A stretch of DNA of 64,000 bases, taken from assembly GCA_041690635.1 (NCBI GenBank), contig JAWLGZ010000002.1:682001-746000 (forward strand), written 5' to 3'. This stretch comes from JAWLGZ01 sp041690635 (GTDB taxonomy: Bacteria; Pseudomonadota; Gammaproteobacteria; Thiohalomonadales; Thiohalomonadaceae). Position 1 is the stretch's first letter; every line of letters starts with the position of its first letter. Below, piece after piece: positions 46,678-56,484 of this stretch. Both the position numbers and the translations under genes were made by a program. The notes under the pieces are model-generated. The model ran no database searches. It was not told where the DNA came from and saw nothing but the letters and a program-made list of their open reading frames with translations.

Positions 46678-48942
46678 CTATTTCCCGGCACGGACCAGGC
46701 CGCCGAGACCCGCCTCGTCGAGGGCCACGTTCAGCCGCTCCCGGATGGGAACCGGGTCCTCGTAGGCGAGCACCTCGTCCAGCAGTTCACGGGCGCGGGC
46801 TGTCTCGAAGCTACGGATGACCCACTTGATCCGCGGCAAGCTGGATGCGCTCATGCTGAGGGAGTCGATCCCCATCCCGAGCAGCAGGATTGCGGCAGCC
46901 GGATCACCCGCCATCTCGCCGCAGACACTCACCGGTCGGCCCTCCGCGTGCGCCGCCTCCACCACCTGCATCACCGCACGGAGCACCGCCGGATGCAGCG
47001 TTTCGTACAGTTCGGCCACACGGGAGTTGTTGCGATCAACCGCCAGCAGATACTGGGTCAGGTCATTGGTACCCACCGACAGGAAATCGGCGCGCCGTGC
47101 CAGATTGCGGGCCTGGTAGACCGCCGAGGGGACCTCCACCATCACTCCGATACGCGGCATGACCACCGCCTCCCCCTCCTCAATCACTTCCGCGTGGGCC
47201 CGGCGAATCAGGGCGAGCGACTCCTCCAGTTCTGCGATGCCGCTGACCATGGGCAGCAACAGGCTCAGGTTGTCCAGCCCGACGCTGGCGCGCAGCATGG
47301 CGCGCAGCTGCACCAGAAAGATCTCCGGGTGATCCAGGGTGATGCGGATTCCGCGCCAGCCGAGGAACGGGTTGTCCTCGTTGATCGGGAAATAGGAGAG
47401 CGCCTTGTCGCCGCCGATATCCAGTGTGCGCATGGTCACCGGACGGGGCGAGAAGGTTTCCAGTACCTGACGGTACACCTGCCGCTGCTCCGATTCGCCT
47501 GGGAACCGATCGCGAATCATGAACGGAAATTCGGTGCGATAGAGCCCGACCCCCTCGGCGCCGCTGTTCAGTGACGGCTGGATGTCGGAGACCAGTCCGG
47601 TGTTGGCGTAAAGCGGTACCCGCACCCCGTCCGGGGTCTCTGAAATCAGGTGGCGCAAATCGCGCAGTCCGGCCGAAAGTTCCGCCTCCTCACGCTGCAG
47701 CCGGATGTACTCCAGGCTGACCGCCGGGGAGGGATTGACGTAGACACGCCCGCTGTAGCCATCGGCGATGATGGCCCAGCCGCCTACCCGGCCCACCGGG
47801 ATGTCGTCGCACCCCATCACCGCCGGGATCCCCAGGGCACGGGCCAGGATCGCCGTGTGGGAGGTACGTGAACCGCGCACGGAGACCACACCGACCACGT
47901 GGCCGGGCGGCGCCTCGGCCAGCATCGAGGCGCTGATCTCCTCGCCCACCAGCACCGAATCGCGCGGGTATTCGCGCGTGGCCTGTTCCTCGCTCTGCAT
48001 GCGCTGGAGAATCCGCCGCCCGAGGTCGCGCACATCCTGTCCGCGCTCGCGGAGATAGGGATCCTCCATGGCATCGAAGGCGCTGGCATGCTCGCGGATA
48101 GTCTCGCGCAAGGCGCCCGGCGCCCAGTTGCCGTCCCGGATACGGTCCAGGGTCGCGCCGATGAGGCTCTCGCTGTCGAGCATCATCAGGTAGGCGTCGA
48201 AGAGGGCCGCATCCCCTTTGGGCAGCGCCTCGGTCATGCGGTCGACCATATCCTTCACTTCGGTCCGCACGTTGCGCACCGCCTGGAGAAAACGCTCCTG
48301 CTCCGTCGCGCGATTGTCGACCGGCCGATCCGGAACGGAATCGATATCGGCGAACGGCCGCACCACCACCGCCGTTCCGATCGCCACCCCCGGCGCGCCC
48401 GGCTGGCCCAGCAGGGGACGGCTGCCGTCAATGCGTTTGGTGCGCAGACCGTCGATGCCGCCGATCGCCTCGGCGTGGGCGATGCCGCCGGCGAGTTGTG
48501 AGGCGATGGTCGCCAGGAAATCGACCGTCTGGTCATCGAACCGGGAGCTGGCGTGCTGCTGAATGATCAGGACGCCGACCACCTTGCGGTGATGGATGAT
48601 AGGGACGCCGAGGAATGCGTGATAGCGCTCTTCGCCGGTCTCGGGGAAGTAGCGGAACCGGGGATGGTCGGGGGCGTTGTCGAGGTTCACCGGTTCGGCA
48701 CGCTCGGCGACCAATCCTACCAACCCCTCCTCGAACGGTAGCCGCACCGCCCCGACCGACCCGGCGTTCAGCCCCTCGGTGGCCATCAGCACCAGCTGGC
48801 GGGACTCCTGATCGACCAGATAGATGGAACAGACGTCCACCTTCAGAAAATCCTTCAACCGACGCACGATGACCGACAGCGCCTCGTCCACATCGCGGGC
48901 GGCACTGACTTCTTTGACGATACGGTGAAGGACTTCGAGCAT
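46678..48942 (-). CDS. ptsP: PEP-protein phosphotransferase of the nitrogen PTS (GAF-EI)
   Basis: The 754-residue protein has an N-terminal GAF domain (about 1-160), then the enzyme I body. The phosphohistidine lies in GSRTSHTAILARALGIPAVM near residue 360. The PEP-binding barrel has GLYRTEFPFMIRDRFPGESE, TLDIGGDKALSYFP and the catalytic Cys region VSVCGEMAGDPAAA. It phosphorylates NPr and EIIA-Ntr to link nitrogen and potassium/carbon status. rppH lies 44 nt upstream and is its usual partner in gammaproteobacteria. Confidence 0.95.
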   Translation of the reverse strand: MLEVLHRIVKEVSAARDVDEALSVIVRRLKDFLKVDVCSIYLVDQESRQLVLMATEGLNAGSVGAVRLPFEEGLVGLVAERAEPVNLDNAPDHPRFRYFPETGEERYHAFLGVPIIHHRKVVGVLIIQQHASSRFDDQTVDFLATIASQLAGGIAHAEAIGGIDGLRTKRIDGSRPLLGQPGAPGVAIGTAVVVRPFADIDSVPDRPVDNRATEQERFLQAVRNVRTEVKDMVDRMTEALPKGDAALFDAYLMMLDSESLIGATLDRIRDGNWAPGALRETIREHASAFDAMEDPYLRERGQDVRDLGRRILQRMQSEEQATREYPRDSVLVGEEISASMLAEAPPGHVVGVVSVRGSRTSHTAILARALGIPAVMGCDDIPVGRVGGWAIIADGYSGRVYVNPSPAVSLEYIRLQREEAELSAGLRDLRHLISETPDGVRVPLYANTGLVSDIQPSLNSGAEGVGLYRTEFPFMIRDRFPGESEQRQVYRQVLETFSPRPVTMRTLDIGGDKALSYFPINEDNPFLGWRGIRITLDHPEIFLVQLRAMLRASVGLDNLSLLLPMVSGIAELEESLALIRRAHAEVIEEGEAVVMPRIGVMVEVPSAVYQARNLARRADFLSVGTNDLTQYLLAVDRNNSRVAELYETLHPAVLRAVMQVVEAAHAEGRPVSVCGEMAGDPAAAILLLGMGIDSLSMSASSLPRIKWVIRSFETARARELLDEVLAYEDPVPIRERLNVALDEAGLGGLVRAGK

Positions 48943-48986
48943 GATTCTCCGATGCAGGGCGCGGAAAAGTACCGGCCCCGCGGGGA

Positions 48987-49478
48987 TTAGCCGACGGGCT
49001 CGCCGTCGGTAAAGAGTAGCGGGGCCAGTTCCCTCAGGGCGCGCTCGTAGACGCGGCGCTTGAAGAAGACGATCTCGTCCAGGGGGCGCCAGTAGTCCAC
49101 CCAGCGCCAGGAGTCGAACTCCGGCCGTTCACTCTGATCGAGCCGCACCCGATTGTCGTTGGACACCAGCCGCAGCATGAACCAACGCTGTTTCTGGCCG
49201 ATACACAACGGCCGGCTGCCGTGCCGGATCAGACGGCGCGGAAGACGGTAGCGAAGCCAGCCGCGCGTGCTGCCGATGATCTCCACATCCTCCGGAAGCA
49301 GACCCACCTCCTCGTACAACTCACGGAAAAGCGCCTCTTCCGGGCTCTCCTGGGCACGCACGCCGCCTTGAGGGAACTGCCAGGCATCCTGCCCGATGCG
49401 GCGTGCCCACAATACACGCCCCTCCCGGTTACTCAGGATGATCCCGACATTCGCCCTGAAGCCTTCTTTATCAATCAC
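48987..49478 (-). CDS. rppH: RNA pyrophosphohydrolase
   Basis: The 163-residue Nudix hydrolase starts MIDKEGFRANVGIILSNREG. The Nudix box is GGVRAQESPEEALFRELYEE then VGL (residues 38-60). The RppH-typical WQFPQGGVRAQE and the C-terminal DSWRWVDYWRPLDEIVFFKR are present. It removes pyrophosphate from mRNA 5' ends to start RNase E-dependent decay. Confidence 0.95.
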   Translation of the reverse strand: MIDKEGFRANVGIILSNREGRVLWARRIGQDAWQFPQGGVRAQESPEEALFRELYEEVGLLPEDVEIIGSTRGWLRYRLPRRLIRHGSRPLCIGQKQRWFMLRLVSNDNRVRLDQSERPEFDSWRWVDYWRPLDEIVFFKRRVYERALRELAPLLFTDGEPVG

Positions 49479-49548
49479 TTACGAGCGCACCTGCAAGCCT
49501 ATTCCATGAATTCTTCCACAAGCGCGGCAGTTCGGCAAATGGGATTCG

Positions 49549-49644
49549 GGTTGCCGGCCGGGTCGGGGAGATGTGCGGTGTCCCTCCTTCCGGTAACCGG
49601 CTGCCCGATAACCGGCAACCGACTCCCCGGCCGCCAAGAAGGTA
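49549..49644. repeat. Heptamer-period inverted repeat (AACCGGN type)
   Basis: GGTTGCCGG (49549-49557) faces CCGGTAACCGGCTGCCCGAT then AACCGGCAACCGAC. The right arm has a 7-nt period (GGTAACC, GGCTGCC, CGATAAC, CGGCAAC). It lies in the divergent gap between rppH and the HAD gene. Confidence 0.72.
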
Positions 49645-49680
49645 TGATCCCCCGCTCAATCCATCGGAACGTTCTTTATT

Positions 49681-50370
49681 ATGGCGCTGGCAATCTTCGA
49701 CCTCGACAACACCCTGCTGGGGGGCGACAGCGACTATCTGTGGGGGCGATTCCTCGTTGAACGGGGGATCGTCGACCCGGACCGTTATGAACGGGAGAAC
49801 CAGCGCTTCTACGACGAGTACAAGGCGGGAACCCTCGATATCCACGAATTCCTCGCGTTCAGCCTGGAGCCGCTGGCCGCCCACGAACCGGAGCGGCTGA
49901 ACGCCTGGCATGCTGAGTTCATGGCGGAGAAGATCGAGCCGATCATCCTGCCGGCCGCCCGGGCACTGCTGGACGACCACCGGCGCAGCGGCGATCGTCT
50001 GCTCATTATCACCGCCACCAACCGGTTCGTCACCGCGCCCATCGCCGAAGCGCTGGGGGTGGATGCCCTGCTGGCCACCGACCCCGAGCAGCGCAACGGC
50101 CGCTACACCGGCCGGGTGGCCGGTATCCCCTGCTTTCAGCACGGTAAAGTGGAGCGGCTGGAGTCCTGGCTAACCGAACACCGCCTCTCCCTGGAGAACA
50201 GCGCCTTCTACAGCGACTCCCACAACGACCTGCCATTGCTGGAGCGGGTGGATCGGCCGGTGGCGGTTGATCCCGACCCGACCCTCACCGCCACCGCCCG
50301 TGCGCGGGGGTGGGAGATCATCACCCTGCGCGGGGCCGAACCGGAGGCGGTGACAACCTGGCCGGCGTAA
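49681..50370 (+). CDS. HAD-IB family phosphatase (SerB-like)
   Basis: The 229-residue protein has motif I AIFDLDNTLLGGDSDYLWGR, motif II LLIITATNRFVTAPIAEALG, motif III Lys in HGKVERL and motif IV FYSDSHNDLPLLERVDRPVA. This is the HAD subfamily IB (phosphoserine phosphatase-like). Homologues include YfhB/CicA-like enzymes; substrate is uncertain. btuC starts 11 nt after its stop, so it may be co-transcribed with cobalamin transport genes. Confidence 0.88.
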   Translation: MALAIFDLDNTLLGGDSDYLWGRFLVERGIVDPDRYERENQRFYDEYKAGTLDIHEFLAFSLEPLAAHEPERLNAWHAEFMAEKIEPIILPAARALLDDHRRSGDRLLIITATNRFVTAPIAEALGVDALLATDPEQRNGRYTGRVAGIPCFQHGKVERLESWLTEHRLSLENSAFYSDSHNDLPLLERVDRPVAVDPDPTLTATARARGWEIITLRGAEPEAVTTWPA

Positions 50371-50381
50371 GGCTGCCCAAA

Positions 50382-51350
50382 GTGAAACCGACCCCCCTTC
50401 TGCTGCTCCTCTCCGTGCTCGCGGGCGCTGCGATCCTGTTCGCCCTCGGCAGCGGCAGCAGTGTGGGGTTCGACGGCCTGATCGATCTGGCGAGCGGCAA
50501 CGGCGCACCGCTGCACGAGCGAATCATCCTGGAGTTGCGCCTGCCGCGCGCACTCGGCGCCTTCGCCGTTGGCGCCATGCTGGCGGTGGCCGGTGCCCTG
50601 CTCCAGGTGCTGCTCGGCAATCCGCTCGCCGACCCCTACGTCCTCGGGGTCTCGGGCGGTGCGGCGACCGGCGCCCTGCTGGCGCTGCTGTTCGGAGCGG
50701 CCGGTATCGGTGTCCCCTCTGCGGCGCTGGCCGGCGCCCTCTTCTCCACCCTGCTGGTATTCGGGCTCGCACGCGGACGGGGCGCCTGGAACCCGGTCCG
50801 TCTGCTGCTGACGGGGGTGGTGGTGGCCGCCGGCTGGGGGGCGGTCATCGGACTGCTGCTCGCGGTGGCGCCGCAGGCGAGCCTGAAGGGGATGCTGTTC
50901 TGGCTGATGGGCGATCTGTCGCAACTGGAGAACCCCTGGCCGGGGCTGGGGGTACTCGGCGTGGGGCTGCTGTTGGCACTGCCGGTGGCGCGCAGCCTCA
51001 ACGTGCTCGCCCGCGGCGAACTGACGGCCGGCGCTCTGGGAGTGGCGGTCGGCCCCCTGCGGGGTTTCATCTACTTCACCGCCGCCCTGCTCACCGCCGC
51101 CGCGGTGACGCTGGGGGGCAGTATCGGCTTCGTGGGGTTGGTGGTGCCTCACCTCCTGAGACTCACCGGCGGCTGCGACCACCGCTTCCTTTTGCCGGCC
51201 TCGGCGCTGCTCGGGGGTACGTTGCTGGTGGTTGCCGACACCCTCGCCCGCACCGTCATCGCCCCCCAGCAGTTGCCGGTCGGAGTGCTGACTGCGTTGA
51301 TCGGCGTGCCGCTCTTCCTCTGGCTGCTGCACCGCGGAGATGCCCGGTGA
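50382..51350 (+). CDS. btuC: Cobalamin/iron-type ABC transporter permease
   Basis: 322 residues from a GTG start (MKPTPLLLLLSVLAGAAILF). It has about ten spans with the FecCD-family stretches LRLPRALGAFAVGAMLAVAG, GALLQVLLGNPLADPYVLGV and GGSIGFVGLVVPHLLRLTGG. B12 rather than siderophore specificity is inferred from the btuB-ATR-btuF operon 8 kb away. The stop overlaps the start of btuD (GTGA). Confidence 0.9.
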   Translation: MKPTPLLLLLSVLAGAAILFALGSGSSVGFDGLIDLASGNGAPLHERIILELRLPRALGAFAVGAMLAVAGALLQVLLGNPLADPYVLGVSGGAATGALLALLFGAAGIGVPSAALAGALFSTLLVFGLARGRGAWNPVRLLLTGVVVAAGWGAVIGLLLAVAPQASLKGMLFWLMGDLSQLENPWPGLGVLGVGLLLALPVARSLNVLARGELTAGALGVAVGPLRGFIYFTAALLTAAAVTLGGSIGFVGLVVPHLLRLTGGCDHRFLLPASALLGGTLLVVADTLARTVIAPQQLPVGVLTALIGVPLFLWLLHRGDAR

Positions 51351-52135
51351 GTACCGAATCGGTCCGCATCGAGGTGCAGGCGGTCACTGTCGCCATCGGC
51401 GCCCGGACCGTCTGCCGCGAACTGAGCCTCACCCCACAGCCGGGGGAGCTGTGGGCGGTGCTGGGGTGTAACGGCAGCGGCAAGACCACCCTGCTCCACA
51501 CCCTCGCCGGACTCCGAAACCCGGCCGCCGGCCGCGTGCTGCTGGCCGGTCACGACCTGCACACCCTCTCCCGCCGCCGGGCGGCCCGGTACATCGGCCT
51601 GCAACCGCAGGAGGAGGGCGCCGCCTTCCCCGCGACGGTTCTGGAGACCGCCCTGATGGGTCGCCACCCGCACCTGGGGCGCTGGCGCGGTGAAGGCCCG
51701 GAGGACCTGGAGCAGACACAGGCGGCGCTCCACACGGTGGGGCTGGAGGGGTTCGAAGGGCGCTCCGTGGCCACCCTCTCCGGCGGTGAGCGGCGGCGCC
51801 TCGCCCTGGCAACGGTACTGACCCAGGACCCGGCGATTCTCCTGCTGGATGAACCCACCGACCGGCTGGACATCCAGTACGCCGCGGCGGTGCTCGCCCA
51901 TCTCGGGACCCTCGCTGCCGCCGGCCGTACCCTCCTGGTGGTGCTCCACGACCCCAATCTGGCGCTGCGCTACTGCAACCACGCCCTGCTGCTATTTGGG
52001 GACGGCGAGACGGCACAGGGCAGCGTTACCGACCTGCTTACCCCGGAGCAGCTGGGCCGACTCTACCGGCACCCCCTGGCACGGGTGGAAGGGCCCGACG
52101 GACCGGTCCTCGTCCCGCGTGCTTCCGGGCGTTGA
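51347..52135 (+). CDS. btuD: Cobalamin/iron-type ABC transporter ATP-binding protein
   Basis: The 262-residue ABC ATPase starts at the GTG overlapping the btuC stop. Walker A GCNGSGKTT (residues 40-48), signature LSGGERRRLALATVL, Walker B AILLLDEPTDRLD and switch His VLHDPNLALRYCNHALLLF are present. It pairs with BtuC; the separately encoded BtuF delivers B12. Confidence 0.9.
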   Translation: MSTESVRIEVQAVTVAIGARTVCRELSLTPQPGELWAVLGCNGSGKTTLLHTLAGLRNPAAGRVLLAGHDLHTLSRRRAARYIGLQPQEEGAAFPATVLETALMGRHPHLGRWRGEGPEDLEQTQAALHTVGLEGFEGRSVATLSGGERRRLALATVLTQDPAILLLDEPTDRLDIQYAAAVLAHLGTLAAAGRTLLVVLHDPNLALRYCNHALLLFGDGETAQGSVTDLLTPEQLGRLYRHPLARVEGPDGPVLVPRASGR

Positions 52136-52278
52136 CGGGGGGGCGACACCGAGGTTTTTGGGTCCATAGGTTCTACACTATCGATTGCGGGCCAAGGAAT
52201 AAGGTCCGCGCCGGCGGAAGGGGTCCGGTACACTGATCGGGACGCCCCTGCCGAAAGTGCCAATGGAGGGTCGGTGCC

Positions 52279-52623
52279 ATGAGTGCGAAAAGCGATGATT
52301 TCGACTTCAGCCAGTGGGCGGAGATGGCGCGCACGGACCCCGAGGGGTTCGAGGCGATGCGCGATGAGGCGCTGCAGGAGTTCATCCGCACCGCTCCGGA
52401 GGACTATCGGCAACGGCTCTCCGGCCTGCAGTTCCGCATCGATCTGGAGCGGCGCCGCTCGAAGACCCCGCTCGCGGCCTGTATCCGCATCTCCCAGCTC
52501 ATGATGAGCAAGCTCCATGATGAATTCATTCCTGCCCTGCGTATGGATACGCCGCCGGAGCCCGAGAAGGATCGGGCGCGGGTGTTGCCGTTTCGCGGCC
52601 CCGAGGACGATCAGCGGCGATAA
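52279..52623 (+). CDS. DUF3135 family protein
   Basis: The 114-residue soluble protein FDFSQWAEMARTDPEGFEAM, with RDEALQEFI, LSGLQFRIDLERRRSKTPLA and SQLMMSKLHDEF, matches the gammaproteobacterial DUF3135 family, function unknown. It is helical, without cysteines suited to metal binding. It is separated from btuD by 143 nt and appears monocistronic. Confidence 0.85.
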   Translation: MSAKSDDFDFSQWAEMARTDPEGFEAMRDEALQEFIRTAPEDYRQRLSGLQFRIDLERRRSKTPLAACIRISQLMMSKLHDEFIPALRMDTPPEPEKDRARVLPFRGPEDDQRR

Positions 52624-52731
52624 CGTCCGTTCGCGCTCGACAGGCCCGTGGGATGGATCGGTGGGCCATCGGGCCTCGTAGCGGCGGGTGGGGCTTGCAA
52701 TGAGGCATGGACCGGAACCGACATCCGCCAT

Positions 52732-55700
52732 TCACCGCTCGAAGGTGTAGAAGAGATCCACACCGCCGGTCGTGCCGCCGGTCTCCGCTTCCACCGTGAG
52801 GCGTTCCGTCAGTTCATAGCGGATCAGCCAGGCGTTCGTCTCCGTCAGCAGCCCCACCGCATACTCCACGTAGAGCCTTGGCGAGAGGTATTTGCCAAGC
52901 ACCAGTGCCGCATCGTCTGCACCGTTACCGGTCTCCACCTCCACCAAATCGAGTCCGAACCGGCCGGCGATACTCTGGGCGATGCGTTCGCCGCCGGCGA
53001 GGCCCAGCGACAGAGCGGCCTGTGAAAGCAGGCCCGCATCGTCGCTGGAGGCAGCGCGTAGCGGCCGGCCGAGAATCAGGTAGGAGAGAATGTCGCTCTC
53101 CTCCATCGGCGGCTCGGAGAACAGGCGCAGCAGCGGCTCCCGCGCCCGGCCGGTGACGGTGACACCGACCGTCACCTCCCCCACCGCACGGACGGCACGA
53201 AAGTCCACCTGAGGATTATCCAGCGGCGTCGCCGCGAACAGCAGCCGGCCGTCGGTGATCTCGAGCTCCTGTCCATAGGCGGCATAGCGGCCGTCAACGA
53301 TACGCAGATCCCCACGCCCCACCGGCAGTTGGCCGGGCCGTTCGATGACGGTCAGCGCCCCCTCGAGGCGCCCCTCGAAACCATATCCGGTCACCCGCAC
53401 CCGCTCCCCGAGCTGGACCGTCACCTCCGCCGCCAACGCCCACCCCGGCGCCGCTTCCGCCGCCGGGGCCTCCGCATCGCGACGCCCCACGATCACCACG
53501 TCCGGTGAGGGCTGAACCCCCTCGGGCAGTTCGGGGATCAGCACCTCCGCCTCCGGCACCGCCACCGTGCCGGTCACCCGCACCGCCCCCGGCTGCACCG
53601 CGAGGTCGAGGGCGGGCGAGGCGAGTACACGGGCCTGGGGCAGCCGCACCACCTCGACGTTCTCCCCCTCCACCCGCAGATCGATCTGCCATGAGTCCGC
53701 TGCGGAGTCGGCATGAACGGTACCGGCAACGGCAACCTGCCCCGGCCCCGATCGGACGCTGCCGCGCACCTCGACAGGACCGGCACCGTCTGCCACCAAC
53801 ACCAGCTCCCCCGCCTCCAGGCTCACCCCGAGTTCCGGGACGACCGCCCCGCCCTCCTCCAGTGCCAGGCGTCCACTCAGGGCCGGGCGCGGCAGACGTC
53901 CCTCCACACCCACCTTGCCAGACAGCCGGCCCTGGGGATCGCTTACTTGGGGCAGGAAGGGTGCCAGCCAGCCGAGCTGTTCCACCTCAAGCTCGATCTC
54001 GCCGATGATCTGCGGCGGGGCGGTGGGCGCCAGGAGCCAGTCGGGCAGGCGGATCGAACCGCGTGCGTAGCCGCCGGTTTCGGTGCGCAGGTCGAAGCGC
54101 GCCAGCAGGTCGTGGGCACGGCTCTCGGCCTCCGCATCGAGGGTGAACGCCAGGGTGTGCCGTTGGCCGTCCGGGGCCGGGTAGCCAAGCCGGCCGTCGC
54201 GGGCGGTGATGCGGGCGGCCAACTCGAGCGGCGTGTCCGCGTAAAGCAGCGCAGCGGCACCATCCAGTTCACCCGCGAGCTCCGCCTCCTCGGTGATGAG
54301 GGGCGCCAGCAGTTCCAGCGGCAGCCGTTCCACCTCCAGCGCCGCCCGCGTGGCGTCCTTCTCCGGCTGGGCCCCGGCGCAGACCCGAGCCGTGTCTGCC
54401 CCCCAGCACCACTCCGACAACCGCACGCGATCAGCGCCGATCACCAGTTCAGCCGGTGCCAGTTGCCGCCACTCACCGGGCGCCGCTCCGTCGAGGCGCC
54501 CTTCGCTCACCTCCCCGCGCCACAACTCGCCCGTCCAGCCCCCCGTGCCGGCCAGTTCCAGTTCACCCGCCCCCCCCTCGGCCACAAGACGCACGGTATG
54601 CTCGGACAGGGCGCCGGTGGAGGTGAGTTGTAACGTCTCGACGGGGGGAAACGGCGCGGCCTCCAGGCCGGTTACATTCAGTTCTGCCTCCCAGCGCTCC
54701 GCCGCCGCGTCCAGATCCGCCCGCAGGGAGAGTTCACGCAGACGGCGCCCCGCCGCCACAAGGCGCTCACCGTGTGCATTCAGATCGATGCGCGGGGCGT
54801 CGCGCCGACCGGCGAGTTGCGCCGTCGCATCGAGGCTCCCGAGAAGGTCCGGGTGGAGATGCTCCAGCCGGGGTGCCGACAGTTCGGCGGTGAGTGCCCA
54901 CTCCGCCCCCAACTCGCCTTTGGCCTGGAGCCTGGCCTGCCCACTGGCCAACTCCAGGGTATCGATGCGCAGACGCTCCCCGACGACGGCAACTTGGGCG
55001 TTTCCCGCCACCGGATAGCCGCGCAGCATCCCCCCCAGCCGCTCGACAGAAAGGTCGAGCTCCGCTGCCGAATCGATGATTCTTCCCCGGCTGGCGACAC
55101 GGCCGTCCAGCCGGCCCGGCCAGCGCGGCCAGGCGCTGCCGGGGTCGAGTTGCTTCAAACTCAACCCCGCCTGCCAGGAGAGGAGCGGCGCCCAGGTAAC
55201 CCGGCCGTCGCCGGAAATCGTGCCGTCGAGCCAGTCGCCCTCCAGCACCGCAATGGTGAATCCCGCCTTATCGCCGGTGCCACGCAAACGCCAGTGCCCC
55301 TCCGGCAGTTCGGGGCCGGTGACGGTGAGTTCCGCCTCGGCGCTGTAGGCGTCCGGCCTGCCGCCCGCGCGGAGTTCACCGGCGGGGCTCCGCCAGACCG
55401 CTCCCTCACCGGCAAGGGGCCACTGCAACTGCTCCCAGACCAGCAGGATCCGCTCCGCGTCGAAACGATCCGGCGTGAGGCCGTGCCCTGTTGCCGTGCC
55501 CCGGAAGCGCGCTGGCCCCTCGGTGGAGGCGAGCAGCAGGCGTTCGATCTGCCACGCCTCGCCATCGAGCCTCCCCTGAAACTCGGCCTTCCAGGGACCC
55601 ATCTCCGTGTCGCGGATATCGGCGTCCCCGGTGAGGGAGAGCCGCTCCACATCCCCTTCGCCGTGGAGCCGGAGTGCTACCTCCGTCGATGGCAAATCAC

Positions 55701-56484
55701 CCAGGTCCGACAGGCGTAGCGGTTCCGTCTCCAGCTGTGCCCGCCACCCGAACGGCCGGTCAAACCACGCCAGTTCCGCCTCCAGCCGGGTCGCCGCGGG
55801 GGCGGTCAGGCGTTGGTTCACCCGCGGCCGGTCGAAGGTGCCGCCGATGGTGCCGTGACCGGCGATGGGAGGCGCATCGGGCACAGCGACCGAGTAGTCG
55901 AGTTGCAGGTCGAGCGGTCCGCCCTGCCGCAACCCCGCCTCCCCTGCGATCGCCAGCGTCAGACCCTCGCCGGACAGCCTGAAGTGGTCGACGTCGAGCC
56001 GACTGCCGCGAAGGTGGCCTGAAAGGGCGACTTCGTTAAACTCGGCCACAAACTCTCCGGCCTGGCGGATGCGCAGCCCTTCCATGCGCCCCTCGACGAT
56101 GCTGAGGGCGAGCGGCAGTTCGGGAAACCGGAACGGCCCCTCTTCCGGAATCCCGTCGGCGGGTTCGAGCGCAACCACCACCGGCCCGGTGACCAGCCGC
56201 ACGAAACGCACGGTGCCCCACAGCAGCGCCGACGGAGTCCACTCCACCTCCAGCCACGGTGCATGCACGGTCGCACCGGGGGTGGCAACCACCAGCCCCT
56301 CAGCCCGCAACGGCCCGGCCAGGGTGCCCCGCAGCTCATCCACCGCCACCACACCCTCCAGCGCAGGGGCTGCCCGTGCCCAGACCCAGCGCAGGCCGCT
56401 TTCGGTGTGCAGCAGCCAATAGCCGGCGCCAAGGACGACGGCCAGCAGCAACGCGAACACCATCAGGATCGGGTGGCGCTTCAT
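52732..56484 (-). CDS. tamB: Translocation and assembly module subunit TamB
   Basis: 1250 residues from the ATG at 56484 (MKRHPILMVFALLLAVVLGA), with an N-terminal signal anchor. Most of the protein is repeating beta strands (AsmA-like/DUF490), and the conserved C-terminal TamB domain is seen in RVRVTGYGFEGRLEGALTVI, LTVDGRYAAYGQELEITDGRL-like and ESDILSYLILGRPL. The last residues give a beta signal-like VDLFYTFER. TamB spans the periplasm and helps lipid and outer-membrane protein transport with TamA. It overlaps tamA by 4 nt (ATGA). Confidence 0.95.
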   Translation of the reverse strand: MKRHPILMVFALLLAVVLGAGYWLLHTESGLRWVWARAAPALEGVVAVDELRGTLAGPLRAEGLVVATPGATVHAPWLEVEWTPSALLWGTVRFVRLVTGPVVVALEPADGIPEEGPFRFPELPLALSIVEGRMEGLRIRQAGEFVAEFNEVALSGHLRGSRLDVDHFRLSGEGLTLAIAGEAGLRQGGPLDLQLDYSVAVPDAPPIAGHGTIGGTFDRPRVNQRLTAPAATRLEAELAWFDRPFGWRAQLETEPLRLSDLGDLPSTEVALRLHGEGDVERLSLTGDADIRDTEMGPWKAEFQGRLDGEAWQIERLLLASTEGPARFRGTATGHGLTPDRFDAERILLVWEQLQWPLAGEGAVWRSPAGELRAGGRPDAYSAEAELTVTGPELPEGHWRLRGTGDKAGFTIAVLEGDWLDGTISGDGRVTWAPLLSWQAGLSLKQLDPGSAWPRWPGRLDGRVASRGRIIDSAAELDLSVERLGGMLRGYPVAGNAQVAVVGERLRIDTLELASGQARLQAKGELGAEWALTAELSAPRLEHLHPDLLGSLDATAQLAGRRDAPRIDLNAHGERLVAAGRRLRELSLRADLDAAAERWEAELNVTGLEAAPFPPVETLQLTSTGALSEHTVRLVAEGGAGELELAGTGGWTGELWRGEVSEGRLDGAAPGEWRQLAPAELVIGADRVRLSEWCWGADTARVCAGAQPEKDATRAALEVERLPLELLAPLITEEAELAGELDGAAALLYADTPLELAARITARDGRLGYPAPDGQRHTLAFTLDAEAESRAHDLLARFDLRTETGGYARGSIRLPDWLLAPTAPPQIIGEIELEVEQLGWLAPFLPQVSDPQGRLSGKVGVEGRLPRPALSGRLALEEGGAVVPELGVSLEAGELVLVADGAGPVEVRGSVRSGPGQVAVAGTVHADSAADSWQIDLRVEGENVEVVRLPQARVLASPALDLAVQPGAVRVTGTVAVPEAEVLIPELPEGVQPSPDVVIVGRRDAEAPAAEAAPGWALAAEVTVQLGERVRVTGYGFEGRLEGALTVIERPGQLPVGRGDLRIVDGRYAAYGQELEITDGRLLFAATPLDNPQVDFRAVRAVGEVTVGVTVTGRAREPLLRLFSEPPMEESDILSYLILGRPLRAASSDDAGLLSQAALSLGLAGGERIAQSIAGRFGLDLVEVETGNGADDAALVLGKYLSPRLYVEYAVGLLTETNAWLIRYELTERLTVEAETGGTTGGVDLFYTFER